Origin: Flavobacteriaceae bacterium
GTDB lineage: Bacteria; Bacteroidota; Bacteroidia; Flavobacteriales; Flavobacteriaceae
NCBI GenBank assembly: GCA_947453885.1
Contig: CANGIF010000025.1
Span: forward strand, 1 to 48,491
Reading direction: 5' to 3'
Length of the DNA stretch: 48,491 nt
The translations under genes and the position numbers were made by a program. Position 1 is the stretch's first letter; each line of letters opens with the position of its first letter. The notes beneath the pieces are model-generated. The model was not told the DNA's origin. It saw nothing but the letters and a program-made list of their open reading frames with translations, and did not search any database. Of this stretch, positions 8,714-19,111 are shown in pieces.

Positions 8714-8734
8714 GTGCTGAAACGAGTTCAGCAC
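8714..8734 (+). other. Inverted repeat between nrdB and nrdA (first hairpin)
   Basis: A perfect 8-bp stem (GTGCTGAA at 8714-8721, TTCAGCAC at 8727-8734) with a five-base loop. No T-run follows, so it is more likely an RNA structural or processing element than a terminator. Confidence 0.6.
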
Positions 8735-8750
8735 AAACAAATAACCAAAA

Positions 8751-8773
8751 ACAGAAAAGGGATTTTCTGTTTT
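8751..8773 (+). other. Hairpin with GGGA loop ahead of nrdA
   Basis: A perfect 8-bp stem (ACAGAAAA at 8751-8758, TTTTCTGT at 8763-8770) closes a GGGA loop, which fits the stable GNRA class. It is followed by TTT and ends about 20 bases before the nrdA start codon. It could be a weak terminator/attenuator behind nrdB or a translation-control element. Confidence 0.6.
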
Positions 8774-8793
8774 AACCACAAAAAACAAAACTT

Positions 8794-11214
8794 ATGTACG
8801 TAGTAAAAAGAGACGGTCATAAAGAACCCGTAATGTTCGACAAAATTACTGATAGAATTAAAAAACTATGCTATGGTTTAAACGATTTAGTAGATGCTGT
8901 AAAAGTAGCAATGCGGGTAATTGAGGGTTTGTACGACGGTGTTACCACATCTGAATTGGATAATTTAGCAGCTGAAACGGCAGCTTCTATGACTATTGCA
9001 CACCCTGATTATGCGCAATTGGCTGCTAGAATTGCTATTTCTAATTTACACAAAAACACTAAAAAGTCGTTTTCAGAAACAATGACCGATATGTTTGAAT
9101 ATGTAAATCCAAGAACAAATCAGAAAGCACCTTTACTATCGGAAGAAGTGTTTGAAGTAATAAAAGAAAATGCAGCTTTTTTAGATTCACACGTGATTTA
9201 CAACCGTGATTTTAATTACGACTACTTTGGTTTTAAAACTTTAGAACGTTCATATTTGTTGAAAATAAACGGCAAAATTGTGGAACGCCCACAACACATG
9301 TTGATGCGAGTTGCGGTGGGAATTCATTTAAACGATTTGAATGCTGTTTTGGAAACATACGACTTAATGTCAAAAAAGTTTTTTACACACGCAACACCAA
9401 CTTTGTTTAATGCCGGTACGCCAAAACCACAAATGTCTTCTTGTTTCTTATTGTCAATGAAAGACGATAGTATTGATGGAATTTACGACACGCTGAAACA
9501 AACGGCTAAAATCTCACAATCAGCAGGAGGAATTGGATTGTCTATTCATAATGTGAGAGCAACCGGGTCCTACATTAGAGGCACAAATGGAACATCAAAC
9601 GGAATTGTCCCAATGTTGCGCGTTTTTAACGATACAGCACGCTATGTAGATCAAGGAGGTGGCAAACGAAAAGGAAGTTTTGCAATTTATTTAGAAACTT
9701 GGCATGCTGATATTTTTGAATTTTTAGATTTAAAAAAGAACACAGGAAAAGAAGAAATGCGGGCGAGAGATTTGTTTTTTGCAATGTGGACTTCGGATTT
9801 ATTTATGAAACGTGTTCAAGAGGATAGTTATTGGACATTGATGTGTCCAAACGAATGTCCAGGTTTGTGCGATGTATATGGCGAAGAATTTGAAGCGATG
9901 TATGTTGATTATGAAACAAGAGGCAAAGGTAGAAAAACAATAAAAGCAAGAGAATTATGGGAAAAAATCCTAGAATCTCAAATTGAAACAGGAACACCCT
10001 ACATGCTTTATAAGGATGCTGCTAATCGAAAATCCAATCAAAAGAACTTGGGTACAATTCGGTCCTCAAATTTATGTACCGAAATTATGGAATATACATC
10101 TGCCGATGAAATTGCTGTGTGTAACTTGGCTTCTATTTCATTACCTATGTTTGTTGAAAATGGCAGCTTCAACCATGATTTATTATTTAATGTTACCAAA
10201 AGAGTTGCGCGTAATTTAAATAAAGTAATTGATAGAAACTACTACCCAGTAAAAGAAGCAGAGAATTCAAATTTACGCCATCGACCAGTAGGTTTAGGAG
10301 TTCAAGGATTGGCAGACGCATTTATTATGCTCAGATTGCCTTTTACAAGCGATGAGGCTAAAAAATTGAATCAAGACATTTTTGAAACACTCTATTTTGC
10401 AGCCCTAACCGCTTCAATGGAAATGGCAAAAGAAGAAGGTGTATATTCAACTTACGAGGGTTCTCCTATTTCAAAAGGAGAATTTCAATACAATCTTTGG
10501 GGATTAAAAGACGAAGATTTATCTGGAAGATGGGATTGGGCAAGTTTGCGAAAATCAGTTTTGGAACACGGCGTTCGAAATTCTTTATTAGTTGCACCTA
10601 TGCCAACTGCCTCAACTTCACAAATTTTAGGAAACAACGAAGCTTTTGAACCTTACACTTCTAACATTTATACCAGAAGAGTACTTTCTGGCGAATTTAT
10701 TGTGGTTAACAAACATTTGTTAAACGATTTGGTAGCACAAGGATTGTGGAACGACAACCTGAAGCAAGAAATTATGAGAAACAATGGTTCGGTTCAAAAC
10801 ATACAAGCTGTTCCGCAAGACTTAAAAGAATTGTACAAAACAGTTTGGGAAATGTCTATGAAAGATATTATTGACATGTCGCGACAAAGAGGTTATTTTA
10901 TAGATCAATCACAATCGTTAAACCTGTTTATGCAAGATGCCAATTATTCTAAACTTACTTCAATGCACTTTTACGCTTGGCAATCTGGACTAAAAACAGG
11001 TATGTATTATTTAAGAACAAAATCGGCTGTTGATGCAATAAAATTTACGTTGAATAACGATAAAAAAGTAGAACCAACAAATACAGTTGCTCCTCAAACA
11101 GTTGAAGTAATAGCGCCTAATGAAACGGGAGAAATTTCTGCCGACGATTTTCAAGCCATGTTGGAACGAGCCAGAAATGCCGGTCCTGATGATTGCGAAA
11201 TGTGTGGGTCGTAA
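8794..11214 (+). CDS. nrdA: Ribonucleotide reductase class I, alpha subunit
   Basis: An 806-residue R1 protein that reduces NDPs to dNDPs with NrdB. Residues 1-90 form an ATP-cone ([20 protein letters not shown]), so dATP feedback on overall activity is expected. Active-site residues are visible: C217 (SSCFLL) and C443 ([10 protein letters not shown]) as the redox pair, and N426/C428/E430 (NLCTE), where C428 carries the transient thiyl radical. The extreme C-terminus has C801 and C804 (DCEMCGS), the pair that re-reduces the active site and is regenerated by thioredoxin or glutaredoxin. Length and order of motifs are normal. A terminator follows. Confidence 0.97.
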   Translation: MYVVKRDGHKEPVMFDKITDRIKKLCYGLNDLVDAVKVAMRVIEGLYDGVTTSELDNLAAETAASMTIAHPDYAQLAARIAISNLHKNTKKSFSETMTDMFEYVNPRTNQKAPLLSEEVFEVIKENAAFLDSHVIYNRDFNYDYFGFKTLERSYLLKINGKIVERPQHMLMRVAVGIHLNDLNAVLETYDLMSKKFFTHATPTLFNAGTPKPQMSSCFLLSMKDDSIDGIYDTLKQTAKISQSAGGIGLSIHNVRATGSYIRGTNGTSNGIVPMLRVFNDTARYVDQGGGKRKGSFAIYLETWHADIFEFLDLKKNTGKEEMRARDLFFAMWTSDLFMKRVQEDSYWTLMCPNECPGLCDVYGEEFEAMYVDYETRGKGRKTIKARELWEKILESQIETGTPYMLYKDAANRKSNQKNLGTIRSSNLCTEIMEYTSADEIAVCNLASISLPMFVENGSFNHDLLFNVTKRVARNLNKVIDRNYYPVKEAENSNLRHRPVGLGVQGLADAFIMLRLPFTSDEAKKLNQDIFETLYFAALTASMEMAKEEGVYSTYEGSPISKGEFQYNLWGLKDEDLSGRWDWASLRKSVLEHGVRNSLLVAPMPTASTSQILGNNEAFEPYTSNIYTRRVLSGEFIVVNKHLLNDLVAQGLWNDNLKQEIMRNNGSVQNIQAVPQDLKELYKTVWEMSMKDIIDMSRQRGYFIDQSQSLNLFMQDANYSKLTSMHFYAWQSGLKTGMYYLRTKSAVDAIKFTLNNDKKVEPTNTVAPQTVEVIAPNETGEISADDFQAMLERARNAGPDDCEMCGS

Positions 11215-11242
11215 TGAAAATATCAAGTAAAAAAATTAACAA

Positions 11243-11274
11243 ACAGCTTTCCATAAAGGATGGCTGTTTTTTTT
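11243..11274 (+). terminator. Rho-independent terminator after nrdA
   Basis: A 10-position stem with one mismatch and one G-T pair (ACAGCTTTCC with GGATGGCTGT) is followed by eight T residues. It closes the nrdBA unit. Confidence 0.9.
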
Positions 11275-11361
11275 AGAATAAAAGTTGAGTTTCAAAAATA
11301 AAAACATAACAAAACAAAGGGTAGGTTAACAATTTTAACTATTTTTAACCACAAAAAAAGT

Positions 11362-13236
11362 ATGCAAAAAATGTTGCTGTTGGTTTGTGTCTTGTTCCAA
11401 ATGGGTGTACAAGGACAAGGAAAGTCAAAAATACTGTCGAAATCCGAAAAAATAACGATTAGAAACACTGGACAGGAGCTGACTATTGAAAGTCAATCGA
11501 ACGAAAAGCGACTGATTTTAAAAGCCAAAAACATATACGATTATCAGTTTGTTGAAACCTACAACACGTTTAATGAAGTAACAGATATTAATGGTTTTAG
11601 TGTCAATTTAAAAAACGGAAAAAAAAGTAGGCTGAGCGCATACAACATTACTTCGCACGATGCGCTAAACGAAGATATTTTCCACAGTGATTTAAAATAT
11701 AAAAACATATCATTTGCACCAATTGAAGACAGTTCAACAGTTGAACTTAATGTAACCAAACGTTATAACAATGTTAGATTGTTAAGTTTTTTTGCTTTTC
11801 AAGAAAAGCTAGCCATGGCAAAAGCAACCTTTGAAATTACGGTTGACAAAGGAATTGAAATTGGCTACAAAATTTTTGGAGAAAATACAGCAAACATCAA
11901 ATTTACTACACAAGAAACGGCAACTACTATAACTTACAGCTGGGTACTTGAAAATTCAGAAGAATTTAAGAAAGAAGCCAATATGCCTAGTGCTTTTTAT
12001 TACTTGCCACACATTATCTACTACATAAAATCGTATCCCAAAAACGGAATCCAAGAAAAAATCCTTACCAACACTGATGATTTGTACAAATGGTACAGCG
12101 AACTAGTAAAGCAAACCAATAAAAACGACCAATCAGAGCTTAAAAAGACAGTAAATCAACTCTTGATCAATGCCAAAACAGAAGTGGAAAAAGCAAAGTT
12201 GATATTTCAATGGGTTCAAAAAAACCTACATTATGTGGCTTTTGAAAACGGAATGGGTGGTTTTATTCCAAGAGACGCTGCTTCGGTTTTTGAAAAAAAA
12301 TACGGCGATTGTAAAGACATGGCAAATTTGATAAACGAAATGCTTAAAATAGGTGGACTTAATTCCAGTTTAACATGGATTGGCACACGAGAAAAACCCT
12401 ATTCCTATCAGGATCTGCCATCTCCATTTGTGGACAATCACATGATTGCTTCTGTTTTAATAGATAACAAAAGGATTTTTTTAGACGCAACTGATAAATT
12501 TTGTCCTTTTTCCTATCCTTCAGCAATGATTCAAGGAAAAGAATCTTTGGTAGGCTTGAACGACTCCGATTATTTGTTAGAAAAGATTCCAATTCTTGAA
12601 CCAACAAAAAATAAAAAAATATACAACATTACATATAGTTTGTCCAATAATACTATAAAAGGAACTGCAACGGCACAAATAGTTGGATTTGGTAAAAGCA
12701 GCTTGTTTAACGTATTGTCACAAAATGCAAGCGAGGAAAATGAAATTTGGAAATCCATTATGGTTACCACCAACGAAAAAATTAACGCCAAAGTAGTGAC
12801 TAAAACTACAAACGAATACAGCGATGATCCTACAGTTGTACAATATGATTTTTCGATAGACAATTGGGCAAAAACAGTTTCAGGAAAAACTATTATCAAA
12901 CCGTGCTTGCTTTTTCCTTATAAAGAATCGAATGTTGAAACTGAACACCGAAAATTTGGTGTTGAATTGAATTATTTAGAAAACTATAGTATTAATTATA
13001 CCCTAGATCTTCCAGAAAAAACAACCGTAGATTTTTTACCACAAAGTGCTTTTTTTGAAAATGATTATGGAAGAGTAGCCGTAGATTTTAAAGTAAATAA
13101 CCGACAAGTTGTAATTTCTCAAGAAGTAAAGACCAAAAAAATAAATTTTACCAAAAACGAAATAGTCAATTGGAATGAATTTATAAAAAACTGCAATAAA
13201 TTGTACAATCAATCAATACTACTTAAAAATGAATAA
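11362..13236 (+). CDS. DUF3857/transglutaminase-like exported protein
   Basis: A 624-residue protein with a short signal peptide (residues 1-18, ending VQGQ). The N-terminal half is beta-rich and DUF3857-like. Residues about 270-385 form a transglutaminase-like papain fold with a complete triad: C317 in YGDCKDMANL, H360 in DNHMIA, and D375 in IFLDATDKF. A beta-rich C-terminal part follows. Bacteroidota carry many such pairs, and their substrates are largely unknown; peptide hydrolysis or crosslinking in the periplasm is possible. The stop overlaps the start of the next gene by eight bases, so the two are surely co-transcribed and perhaps act together. Confidence 0.85.
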   Translation: MQKMLLLVCVLFQMGVQGQGKSKILSKSEKITIRNTGQELTIESQSNEKRLILKAKNIYDYQFVETYNTFNEVTDINGFSVNLKNGKKSRLSAYNITSHDALNEDIFHSDLKYKNISFAPIEDSSTVELNVTKRYNNVRLLSFFAFQEKLAMAKATFEITVDKGIEIGYKIFGENTANIKFTTQETATTITYSWVLENSEEFKKEANMPSAFYYLPHIIYYIKSYPKNGIQEKILTNTDDLYKWYSELVKQTNKNDQSELKKTVNQLLINAKTEVEKAKLIFQWVQKNLHYVAFENGMGGFIPRDAASVFEKKYGDCKDMANLINEMLKIGGLNSSLTWIGTREKPYSYQDLPSPFVDNHMIASVLIDNKRIFLDATDKFCPFSYPSAMIQGKESLVGLNDSDYLLEKIPILEPTKNKKIYNITYSLSNNTIKGTATAQIVGFGKSSLFNVLSQNASEENEIWKSIMVTTNEKINAKVVTKTTNEYSDDPTVVQYDFSIDNWAKTVSGKTIIKPCLLFPYKESNVETEHRKFGVELNYLENYSINYTLDLPEKTTVDFLPQSAFFENDYGRVAVDFKVNNRQVVISQEVKTKKINFTKNEIVNWNEFIKNCNKLYNQSILLKNE

Positions 13237-15130
13237 CAACAACTTTTTCCTTATTGCATTTTTTATAATAGGAATGCTAAGAGCCCAAGAAATTAAAAGA
13301 TACGAGTGGGAAACTCTACCAAAATTTCAAGCAATTCCAGAACAGTTTACAAGTCAACCCGCAGTTGTTTTGTTAGACAAACGTTGGGTTCATACTCGGA
13401 TTGGGCAATATGCATTTGCAACTTTTGTAATGAATCATTTTGCTGTAAAAATAAACAAAGCAGAACAAATTAATAATTTCAACAAGGTTAAAGCAGAAGA
13501 CAATGGGTACATTCGAAAACTTAGAGATTTTCATGCACGAATTATAAAACCAAACGGACAAATTGTTGTTTTGCCAGAAGATAGAATTGTAGAACGAGAG
13601 ATAGATAAGATAAAATCAATAGTTTTTGAAGGAGTAGAAGCAGGAGATATTTTAGAATATTACTATATTTTAAAAGAAATCCCAACTGCTTTTTCGGTTG
13701 AAGTGTTTCAAAAAGAAGTACCCGTTTTGGATGCTGAATTTATTTACACTGGGTCGGGAGTTAATTTTCAAATAGACGCATCATCGGAATTTAAAACAAA
13801 AACAGATGGGGATAAAAAATATTATTATACAACTAATATTGAACCTTTTAAAGAAGAAGCTTTTTCAAGAAATAAAAAAGAAATTGTAAAATTATTTTAC
13901 AGTTTGGATACTGGAGGCAACTTTGATAATTGGTTGAATTTCCTTTCCTTAAGATATAAAAAACCAGCATTTAACTTATTTTCAAAAAGTAAAGCACGCG
14001 ATTTTATTGAAAACCTGAAACTTGATGGTTTATCAACGGATCAAAAACTACAAAAACTAGACAGTTACATCAAACAAAATTTCGATTTTGTAGAAAGAGG
14101 AGAAAGTGCTAAAAAAGTAAAAGACCTGAACGATGGAAAACAAAAATTGCAACCTTCAGACGTGTTTGATCTTTATGGTTTTACAATGAAAGAACTGAAA
14201 ATTCCATATTATATTGTAGTAGGGGTAGATCGATTTATTGGAGAAATCAATTCGGATAGAAGAATTAAAGGAATGCAACATGAAATCATGTATTACATTC
14301 CAGAAACTAAAAAATTTATCAGCCCATTTGAAGAATACTTAGCCTATGGTAATCCAATGTATGAATTACAATCCTCAAGAGGTGTAGCTTATTCACCAGA
14401 AAAAAACAGAATGGAAGACAGTAATTTTCTTTTTCCAGTTGTTGAAGCAGCAAATACAATTATTAGCACAATTTCAAATGTAAGTTTAAATTCTGCGGTA
14501 AATGCACTTGTGGTAAAAAAAGAAGCAACTGCAACAGGCTATCGTGGGGCTATAGAACGAAATCAACTCAACTATTTCAAAACCTTAAAAGAGGAAAAAG
14601 AAACACAAGATTTTTACAAAGATCTTTTGATGGGAAAAGAAGAGGTAAAAATAAGTAATGTTATTATTGAGAATGAAAATTTTGATGCAAATTACACGAA
14701 TACCCCTTTAAAAGTTAGTGCTGACATTTCTTTTACTGCCGAATCTGTTGAAGAAGCCGGTAATTTACTTGTTATAAACATTGGTAAAGTAATTGGTTCG
14801 CAATCTAATTTATATCAGGAAGAAACCCGATCTAGAGATTTGGATTTTTATATGACAAAAAAGTACCAACACAAGATAATTTTTACCATTCCAGAAGGCT
14901 TTTCTGTTGAAAGCTACGAAAGTTTAGTATATGATAAAAAAATGCAAACCCCAAATGAGACTACATTTTTTGTTTCATCAGTAGTACAACAAGGCAATCA
15001 ATTAATTATTACTACAGAAGAAAGTTATAGTAAAATTCATTTTAGTAAAGAGCAGTATCAAGAATTTCGTATGGTTTACAATGCTTCAGCAGATTTTTTT
15101 AAAGGAAGTATTGTTTTAAAAAAGAAGTAA
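13229..15130 (+). CDS. DUF3857 protein with degenerate transglutaminase domain
   Basis: A 633-residue exported protein (signal peptide about residues 1-19, ends LRAQ) with DUF3857 at roughly residues 50-220. It is a paralogue, in layout, of the protein encoded just upstream. In the transglutaminase-like region the expected YGxCxD segment reads QPSDVFDLYGFTM (308-320) with no cysteine. A histidine remains at 351 (QHEIMYYI), but the aspartate position reads KKFISPFEEY. The domain therefore looks catalytically dead and may bind ligand or scaffold the active partner. It overlaps the upstream gene by eight bases. Confidence 0.8.
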   Translation: MNNNNFFLIAFFIIGMLRAQEIKRYEWETLPKFQAIPEQFTSQPAVVLLDKRWVHTRIGQYAFATFVMNHFAVKINKAEQINNFNKVKAEDNGYIRKLRDFHARIIKPNGQIVVLPEDRIVEREIDKIKSIVFEGVEAGDILEYYYILKEIPTAFSVEVFQKEVPVLDAEFIYTGSGVNFQIDASSEFKTKTDGDKKYYYTTNIEPFKEEAFSRNKKEIVKLFYSLDTGGNFDNWLNFLSLRYKKPAFNLFSKSKARDFIENLKLDGLSTDQKLQKLDSYIKQNFDFVERGESAKKVKDLNDGKQKLQPSDVFDLYGFTMKELKIPYYIVVGVDRFIGEINSDRRIKGMQHEIMYYIPETKKFISPFEEYLAYGNPMYELQSSRGVAYSPEKNRMEDSNFLFPVVEAANTIISTISNVSLNSAVNALVVKKEATATGYRGAIERNQLNYFKTLKEEKETQDFYKDLLMGKEEVKISNVIIENENFDANYTNTPLKVSADISFTAESVEEAGNLLVINIGKVIGSQSNLYQEETRSRDLDFYMTKKYQHKIIFTIPEGFSVESYESLVYDKKMQTPNETTFFVSSVVQQGNQLIITTEESYSKIHFSKEQYQEFRMVYNASADFFKGSIVLKKK

Positions 15131-15155
15131 TTATTAGTTAAAAGAGATTGGTTTT

Positions 15156-15180
15156 AGTTTTAATAAAGAAAATTAAAACT
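15156..15180 (+). other. AT-rich inverted repeat after the DUF3857 pair
   Basis: A perfect 9-bp stem (AGTTTTAAT / ATTAAAACT) with a seven-base loop lies 25 bases after the stop codon and is not followed by a T-run. It may be a weak terminator or mRNA 3'-end structure, or chance in AT-rich DNA. Confidence 0.35.
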
Positions 15181-15195
15181 CTCACCTCGATTGCG

Positions 15196-15203
15196 TATTT
15201 TTG
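15196..15203 (+). promoter_or_regulatory. Candidate -7 element for metG (TATTTTTG)
   Basis: Exact TAnnTTTG match 36 bases before the metG ATG. It overlaps the alternative TTG start at 15201, which argues against that start. Confidence 0.55.
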
Positions 15204-15239
15204 CCAGTAAACGAAACCTTTAAAAGTATTTATTTTTTT

Positions 15240-17330
15240 ATGTTAGAAAATCCAACCCGAGGCCAAGCCGAACTAGGCAAAGCTAAAAGATATACCATTA
15301 CGGCAGCTTTGCCTTATACCAACGGGCCCATTCATATTGGGCATTTGGCTGGAGTTTACGTGCCTTCCGATATTTATGCTCGTTATTTAAGATTGCAAGG
15401 AAAAGATGTGGCGTTCATTTGCGGAAGCGATGAGCACGGTGTTGCCATTTCGATGAAAGCCAAAAAAGAGGGCATCACTCCACAACAAGTGATTGATAAA
15501 TACGACGGAATTATTCGAAAATCCTTTGTTGATTTCGGAATTTCTTTTGACAATTACTCGCGTACTTCGTCGAAAATTCATCATGATACGGCTTCTAAAT
15601 TTTTTAGAAAACTATACGACAACGGCGACTTTATTGAAGAAGTAACCGAACAATTATATGATGCCAAAGCCGATCAGTTTTTAGCCGATCGTTTTGTGGT
15701 TGGAACGTGTCCAAAATGTGGCAATGAAGAAGCCTATGGCGACCAATGTGAAAAATGTGGTTCGACCTTGAATGCCACCGATTTGATCAATCCGAAATCG
15801 ACTATAACGGGAGAAACTCCGATTTTAAAGGAAACCAAACACTGGTTCTTACCGTTAGACCGATACCAAGGTTTCTTGAAAGAATGGATTTTGGTAGGTC
15901 ATGCGAAAGATTGGAAAACGAATGTTTTAGGTCAAGTAAAATCATGGTTGGACGATGGATTAAAACCTCGTGCGGTAACGCGTGATTTGGATTGGGGAAT
16001 TGACGTTCCGGTAGAAGGTGCCGATGGAAAAAAATTATATGTATGGTTTGATGCACCAATTGGGTACATTTCATCAACCAAAGAATGGGCGGCTCGTGAA
16101 GGAAAAGATTGGGAACCGTATTGGAAAAATGCTGATACTAAATTAGTTCATTTTATTGGAAAAGACAATATCGTTTTTCATTGCATTATTTTCCCAGCGA
16201 TGTTGAAAGCAGAAGGTACTTATATTTTACCCGATAACGTTCCTGCTAATGAATTCTTGAATTTAGAAGGAAACAAATTATCAACTTCTAAAAATTGGGC
16301 GGTTTGGTTACACGAATACTTAGAAGATTTTCCAGACAAACAAGATTCGTTGCGCTATGCGTTAACGTCTAATGCACCAGAAACGAAAGACAACGACTTT
16401 ACTTGGAAGGATTTTCAGGCGAGAAACAATAACGAATTGGCGGCAATTTTTGGAAATTTCATCAATCGTGTGGTGGTATTGACGAACAAATATTACGAAG
16501 GAATTGTTCCTACTCCAAATGAATTTACAGAAGTTGACAATCAAACTTTAGCCGAATTAAAAGCGTATCCAGCAGTAATTTCTTCATCAATCGAAAGATA
16601 TAGATTTAGAGAAGCGCAAGGCGAATTGATGAATGTAGCTCGTTTAGGAAATAAATATTTAGCCGACGAAGAGCCTTGGAAAATGGTAAAAGAAAATCCG
16701 GAACGCGTAAAAACCCAAATGTATGTTGCACTGCAAATTGCTGCTGCACTGCGTGTTCTATCAGAACCCTTTTTGCCATTTACCGCTTGCAAACTGTCGG
16801 GAATTTTGAAAACCGATTTGAATTTAGGTTGGAATGATGTTTCAGAACGAACTGATTTAATTCCGGCTGGACATCAAATTGGTCAAGCCGAAATCTTATT
16901 TGCTCAAATTGAAGACGCCGAAATACAAAAACAGATTGATAAACTAGAAGCTACCAAAGTGGCCAATAAAGCTGAAAATAAAGTGATTGAACCTCAAAAA
17001 GAAACGGCAACATTTGAAGATTTTTCTAAATTAGATTTACGTGTTGGAACAATTTTGAAAGCTGAAAAAATGCCTAAAGCCAACAAACTTTTAGTATTAA
17101 AAGTCGATACTGGAATTGATGTTCGTACCATCGTTTCGGGAATTGCCGAGCATTTTTCACCCGAAGATGTAATAGGTAAACGCGTTACGGTTTTGGTGAA
17201 TTTAGCACCCAGAGCCTTACGTGGCGTAGAAAGTCAAGGCATGATTTTGATGACGAATAACGCTGAAGGTAAATTGGTTTTTGTCAATCCAGATGCTGAT
17301 GGTGTTGAGAATGGGGCTTTGATTAGTTAA
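15240..17330 (+). CDS. metG: Methionyl-tRNA synthetase
   Basis: A 696-residue class I synthetase that charges tRNA-Met. The HIGH motif is at residues 32-35 (PIHIGHL), a zinc knuckle at C157/C160/C170/C173, and the KMSKS loop is represented by KLSTSK (346-351). Residues about 590-696 form the C-terminal tRNA-binding OB fold ([18 protein letters not shown]), which dimerises the enzyme. The reading frame extends to a TTG at 15201, but the ATG at 15240 is preferred because family members start close to MLENPTR and the TTG overlaps a -7 element. It is first in an operon with the deaminase gene (17-base gap) and the HAD gene. Confidence 0.97.
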   Translation: MLENPTRGQAELGKAKRYTITAALPYTNGPIHIGHLAGVYVPSDIYARYLRLQGKDVAFICGSDEHGVAISMKAKKEGITPQQVIDKYDGIIRKSFVDFGISFDNYSRTSSKIHHDTASKFFRKLYDNGDFIEEVTEQLYDAKADQFLADRFVVGTCPKCGNEEAYGDQCEKCGSTLNATDLINPKSTITGETPILKETKHWFLPLDRYQGFLKEWILVGHAKDWKTNVLGQVKSWLDDGLKPRAVTRDLDWGIDVPVEGADGKKLYVWFDAPIGYISSTKEWAAREGKDWEPYWKNADTKLVHFIGKDNIVFHCIIFPAMLKAEGTYILPDNVPANEFLNLEGNKLSTSKNWAVWLHEYLEDFPDKQDSLRYALTSNAPETKDNDFTWKDFQARNNNELAAIFGNFINRVVVLTNKYYEGIVPTPNEFTEVDNQTLAELKAYPAVISSSIERYRFREAQGELMNVARLGNKYLADEEPWKMVKENPERVKTQMYVALQIAAALRVLSEPFLPFTACKLSGILKTDLNLGWNDVSERTDLIPAGHQIGQAEILFAQIEDAEIQKQIDKLEATKVANKAENKVIEPQKETATFEDFSKLDLRVGTILKAEKMPKANKLLVLKVDTGIDVRTIVSGIAEHFSPEDVIGKRVTVLVNLAPRALRGVESQGMILMTNNAEGKLVFVNPDADGVENGALIS

Positions 17331-17347
17331 AATTTACAATGTAACAA

Positions 17348-18352
17348 ATGAAAAACTTCATATCTCAATTACCCAAAGCCGAATTGCATTTACACATTGA
17401 AGGTTCGTTTGAGCCCGAATTGATGTTTGCTTTGGCGCAACGCAATCAAATCGAAATTCCGTATAAAACGATAGAAGAAGTTAAGGAAGCCTACAAATTT
17501 TCGTGCTTGCAAGATTTCTTAAACATCTATTATGCTGGTGCAAGCGTGTTGATTAACGAGCAAGATTTCTACGAATTGACGATAGCGTATTTAACCAAAT
17601 GCCACGAAGAAAATATCCTTCACACCGAAATCATGTTTGATCCGCAAACGCATACCCATCGTGGTGTTGCCTTTGAAACGGTCATCAACGGAATTCAAAA
17701 AGCACGCGAAGAAGCACAACAAAAATGGGGCATTTCATCATTGCTAATTATGAGTTATTTGCGTCATTTATCTGAAGAAGACGCTTTTGAAACGTTGAAC
17801 CAATCGTTACCCTATAAACATTTGATTAAAGCTGTTGGTTTGGATTCTTCCGAAATGGGAAATCCACCCTCCAAATTCTACAAAGTTTTTGAAGCCTCGG
17901 CCAAAGAAGGTTATGTGTTGTTGGCGCATGCTGGCGAAGAAGGTCCGGCCGAATACGTATGGGAAGCCATAGACGGATTAAAAATTGTTCGCATCGATCA
18001 CGGAAATAATTGCTTAACTGATGCTACATTAGTCGATGAAATTATCAAACGCGATATGGCATTAACGGTTTGTCCGTTATCCAATTTAGAGTTGAAAGTC
18101 GTAACCGATTTAAAAAATCATCCGTTAAAAACCATGTTAAACAAAGGCATTAAAGCTACTGTAAATTCCGACGATCCAGCCTATTTTGGTGGCTATTTGA
18201 ATCAGAATTTTACAGCCATTCAAGAAGCCTTAGAGTTATCTAAAGACGATTTGGTGACTTTGGCTAAAAACTCCTTTCACTATTCGTTGTTGGATGATAA
18301 AAGAAAAAGTGAGTTGATACAATTGGTAACTGATTATGCTTTAAATAATTAA
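17348..18352 (+). CDS. add: Adenosine/adenine deaminase family protein
   Basis: A 334-residue amidohydrolase that deaminates adenine or adenosine. The zinc and catalytic residues are all visible: H14 and H16 (ELHLHIEGS), H194 and E197 (LAHAGEEGP), H218 (RIDHG), and D275/D276 (NSDDPAYF). The segments AHAGEEGPAEYVWEA and RIDHG look more like the adenine-deaminase branch of this COG (yeast Aah1 and Pseudomonas type) than true adenosine deaminase, which usually has an LGHG histidine segment. The gene symbol is therefore tentative. The gene sits 17 bases after metG and three bases before the HAD gene, so it belongs to their operon. Confidence 0.88.
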   Translation: MKNFISQLPKAELHLHIEGSFEPELMFALAQRNQIEIPYKTIEEVKEAYKFSCLQDFLNIYYAGASVLINEQDFYELTIAYLTKCHEENILHTEIMFDPQTHTHRGVAFETVINGIQKAREEAQQKWGISSLLIMSYLRHLSEEDAFETLNQSLPYKHLIKAVGLDSSEMGNPPSKFYKVFEASAKEGYVLLAHAGEEGPAEYVWEAIDGLKIVRIDHGNNCLTDATLVDEIIKRDMALTVCPLSNLELKVVTDLKNHPLKTMLNKGIKATVNSDDPAYFGGYLNQNFTAIQEALELSKDDLVTLAKNSFHYSLLDDKRKSELIQLVTDYALNN

Positions 18353-18355
18353 AAA

Positions 18356-19042
18356 ATGAATTTAAAAGTAATTGCTTTCGACGCAGACGACACACTTTTT
18401 GTAAACGAACCGTACTTTCAAGAAACCGAACATAAATTTTGTGCCTTAATGAGCGATTATTTATCGCAACAAGGATTATCACAAGAATTGTTTCGAGTAG
18501 AAATACAGAATTTAGATTTGTATGGCTACGGAATTAAAGGCTACATTCTCTCCATGATTGAAGCGGCTATGAAGATTTCTAACAATACTATTTCTATCGA
18601 AATTATTGAAAAGATTTTGGAATACGGAAAAGAATTGTTGCAAAAACCTATCGAATTATTGGATGGTGTTGAAGAAACGTTGGCACAACTTCACGGAAAA
18701 TACAAACTTATTGTAGCTACCAAAGGCGATTTGAAAGATCAACAAAGTAAATTGCATCGTTCGGGTTTGGGGCATTATTTTCATCATATTGAAGTGATGG
18801 CTGACAAACAAGAAGTAAATTATGAAAAATTGCTAAAGCGTTTAGAAATCAATGCCGACGAATTTTTTATGATCGGAAATTCGCTAAAATCAGATGTTTT
18901 GCCTGTGTTAGCTATTGGCGGTCATGCTGTTCACATTCCGTTTCATACCACTTGGGAACACGAAAAAGTGAGCCATAAAGTAGAACATCCTAACTTTAAA
19001 ACTTTGGAGAAAATTACTGACGTTTTACCTATTTTGTTGTGA
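18356..19042 (+). CDS. HAD family hydrolase
   Basis: A 228-residue haloacid-dehalogenase-superfamily phosphatase. Motif I is D9-x-D11 (IAFDADDTLF), motif II the Thr of VATKGD near residue 122, and motif IV appears as MIGNSLKSD near residues 176-184. The helical cap between motifs I and II places it in subfamily I, similar to YjjG/PSPase-like members that dephosphorylate small metabolites, possibly nucleotides. A nucleotide role would fit the deaminase gene directly upstream, but this is inference from context only. It is the last gene of the metG operon. Confidence 0.85.
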   Translation: MNLKVIAFDADDTLFVNEPYFQETEHKFCALMSDYLSQQGLSQELFRVEIQNLDLYGYGIKGYILSMIEAAMKISNNTISIEIIEKILEYGKELLQKPIELLDGVEETLAQLHGKYKLIVATKGDLKDQQSKLHRSGLGHYFHHIEVMADKQEVNYEKLLKRLEINADEFFMIGNSLKSDVLPVLAIGGHAVHIPFHTTWEHEKVSHKVEHPNFKTLEKITDVLPILL

Positions 19043-19111
19043 TAATTTTATATTTTAAATGGTAAAATCACAAAACATGAATTTGTCTTAACGAATATAA
19101 AACACAATCAA

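Noticed and set aside
15201..15239. Longer metG reading frame from a TTG at 15201
   Set aside because: The TTG lies inside a -7 element, and the extra 13 residues are unlike the family N-terminus; the ATG at 15240 is preferred.
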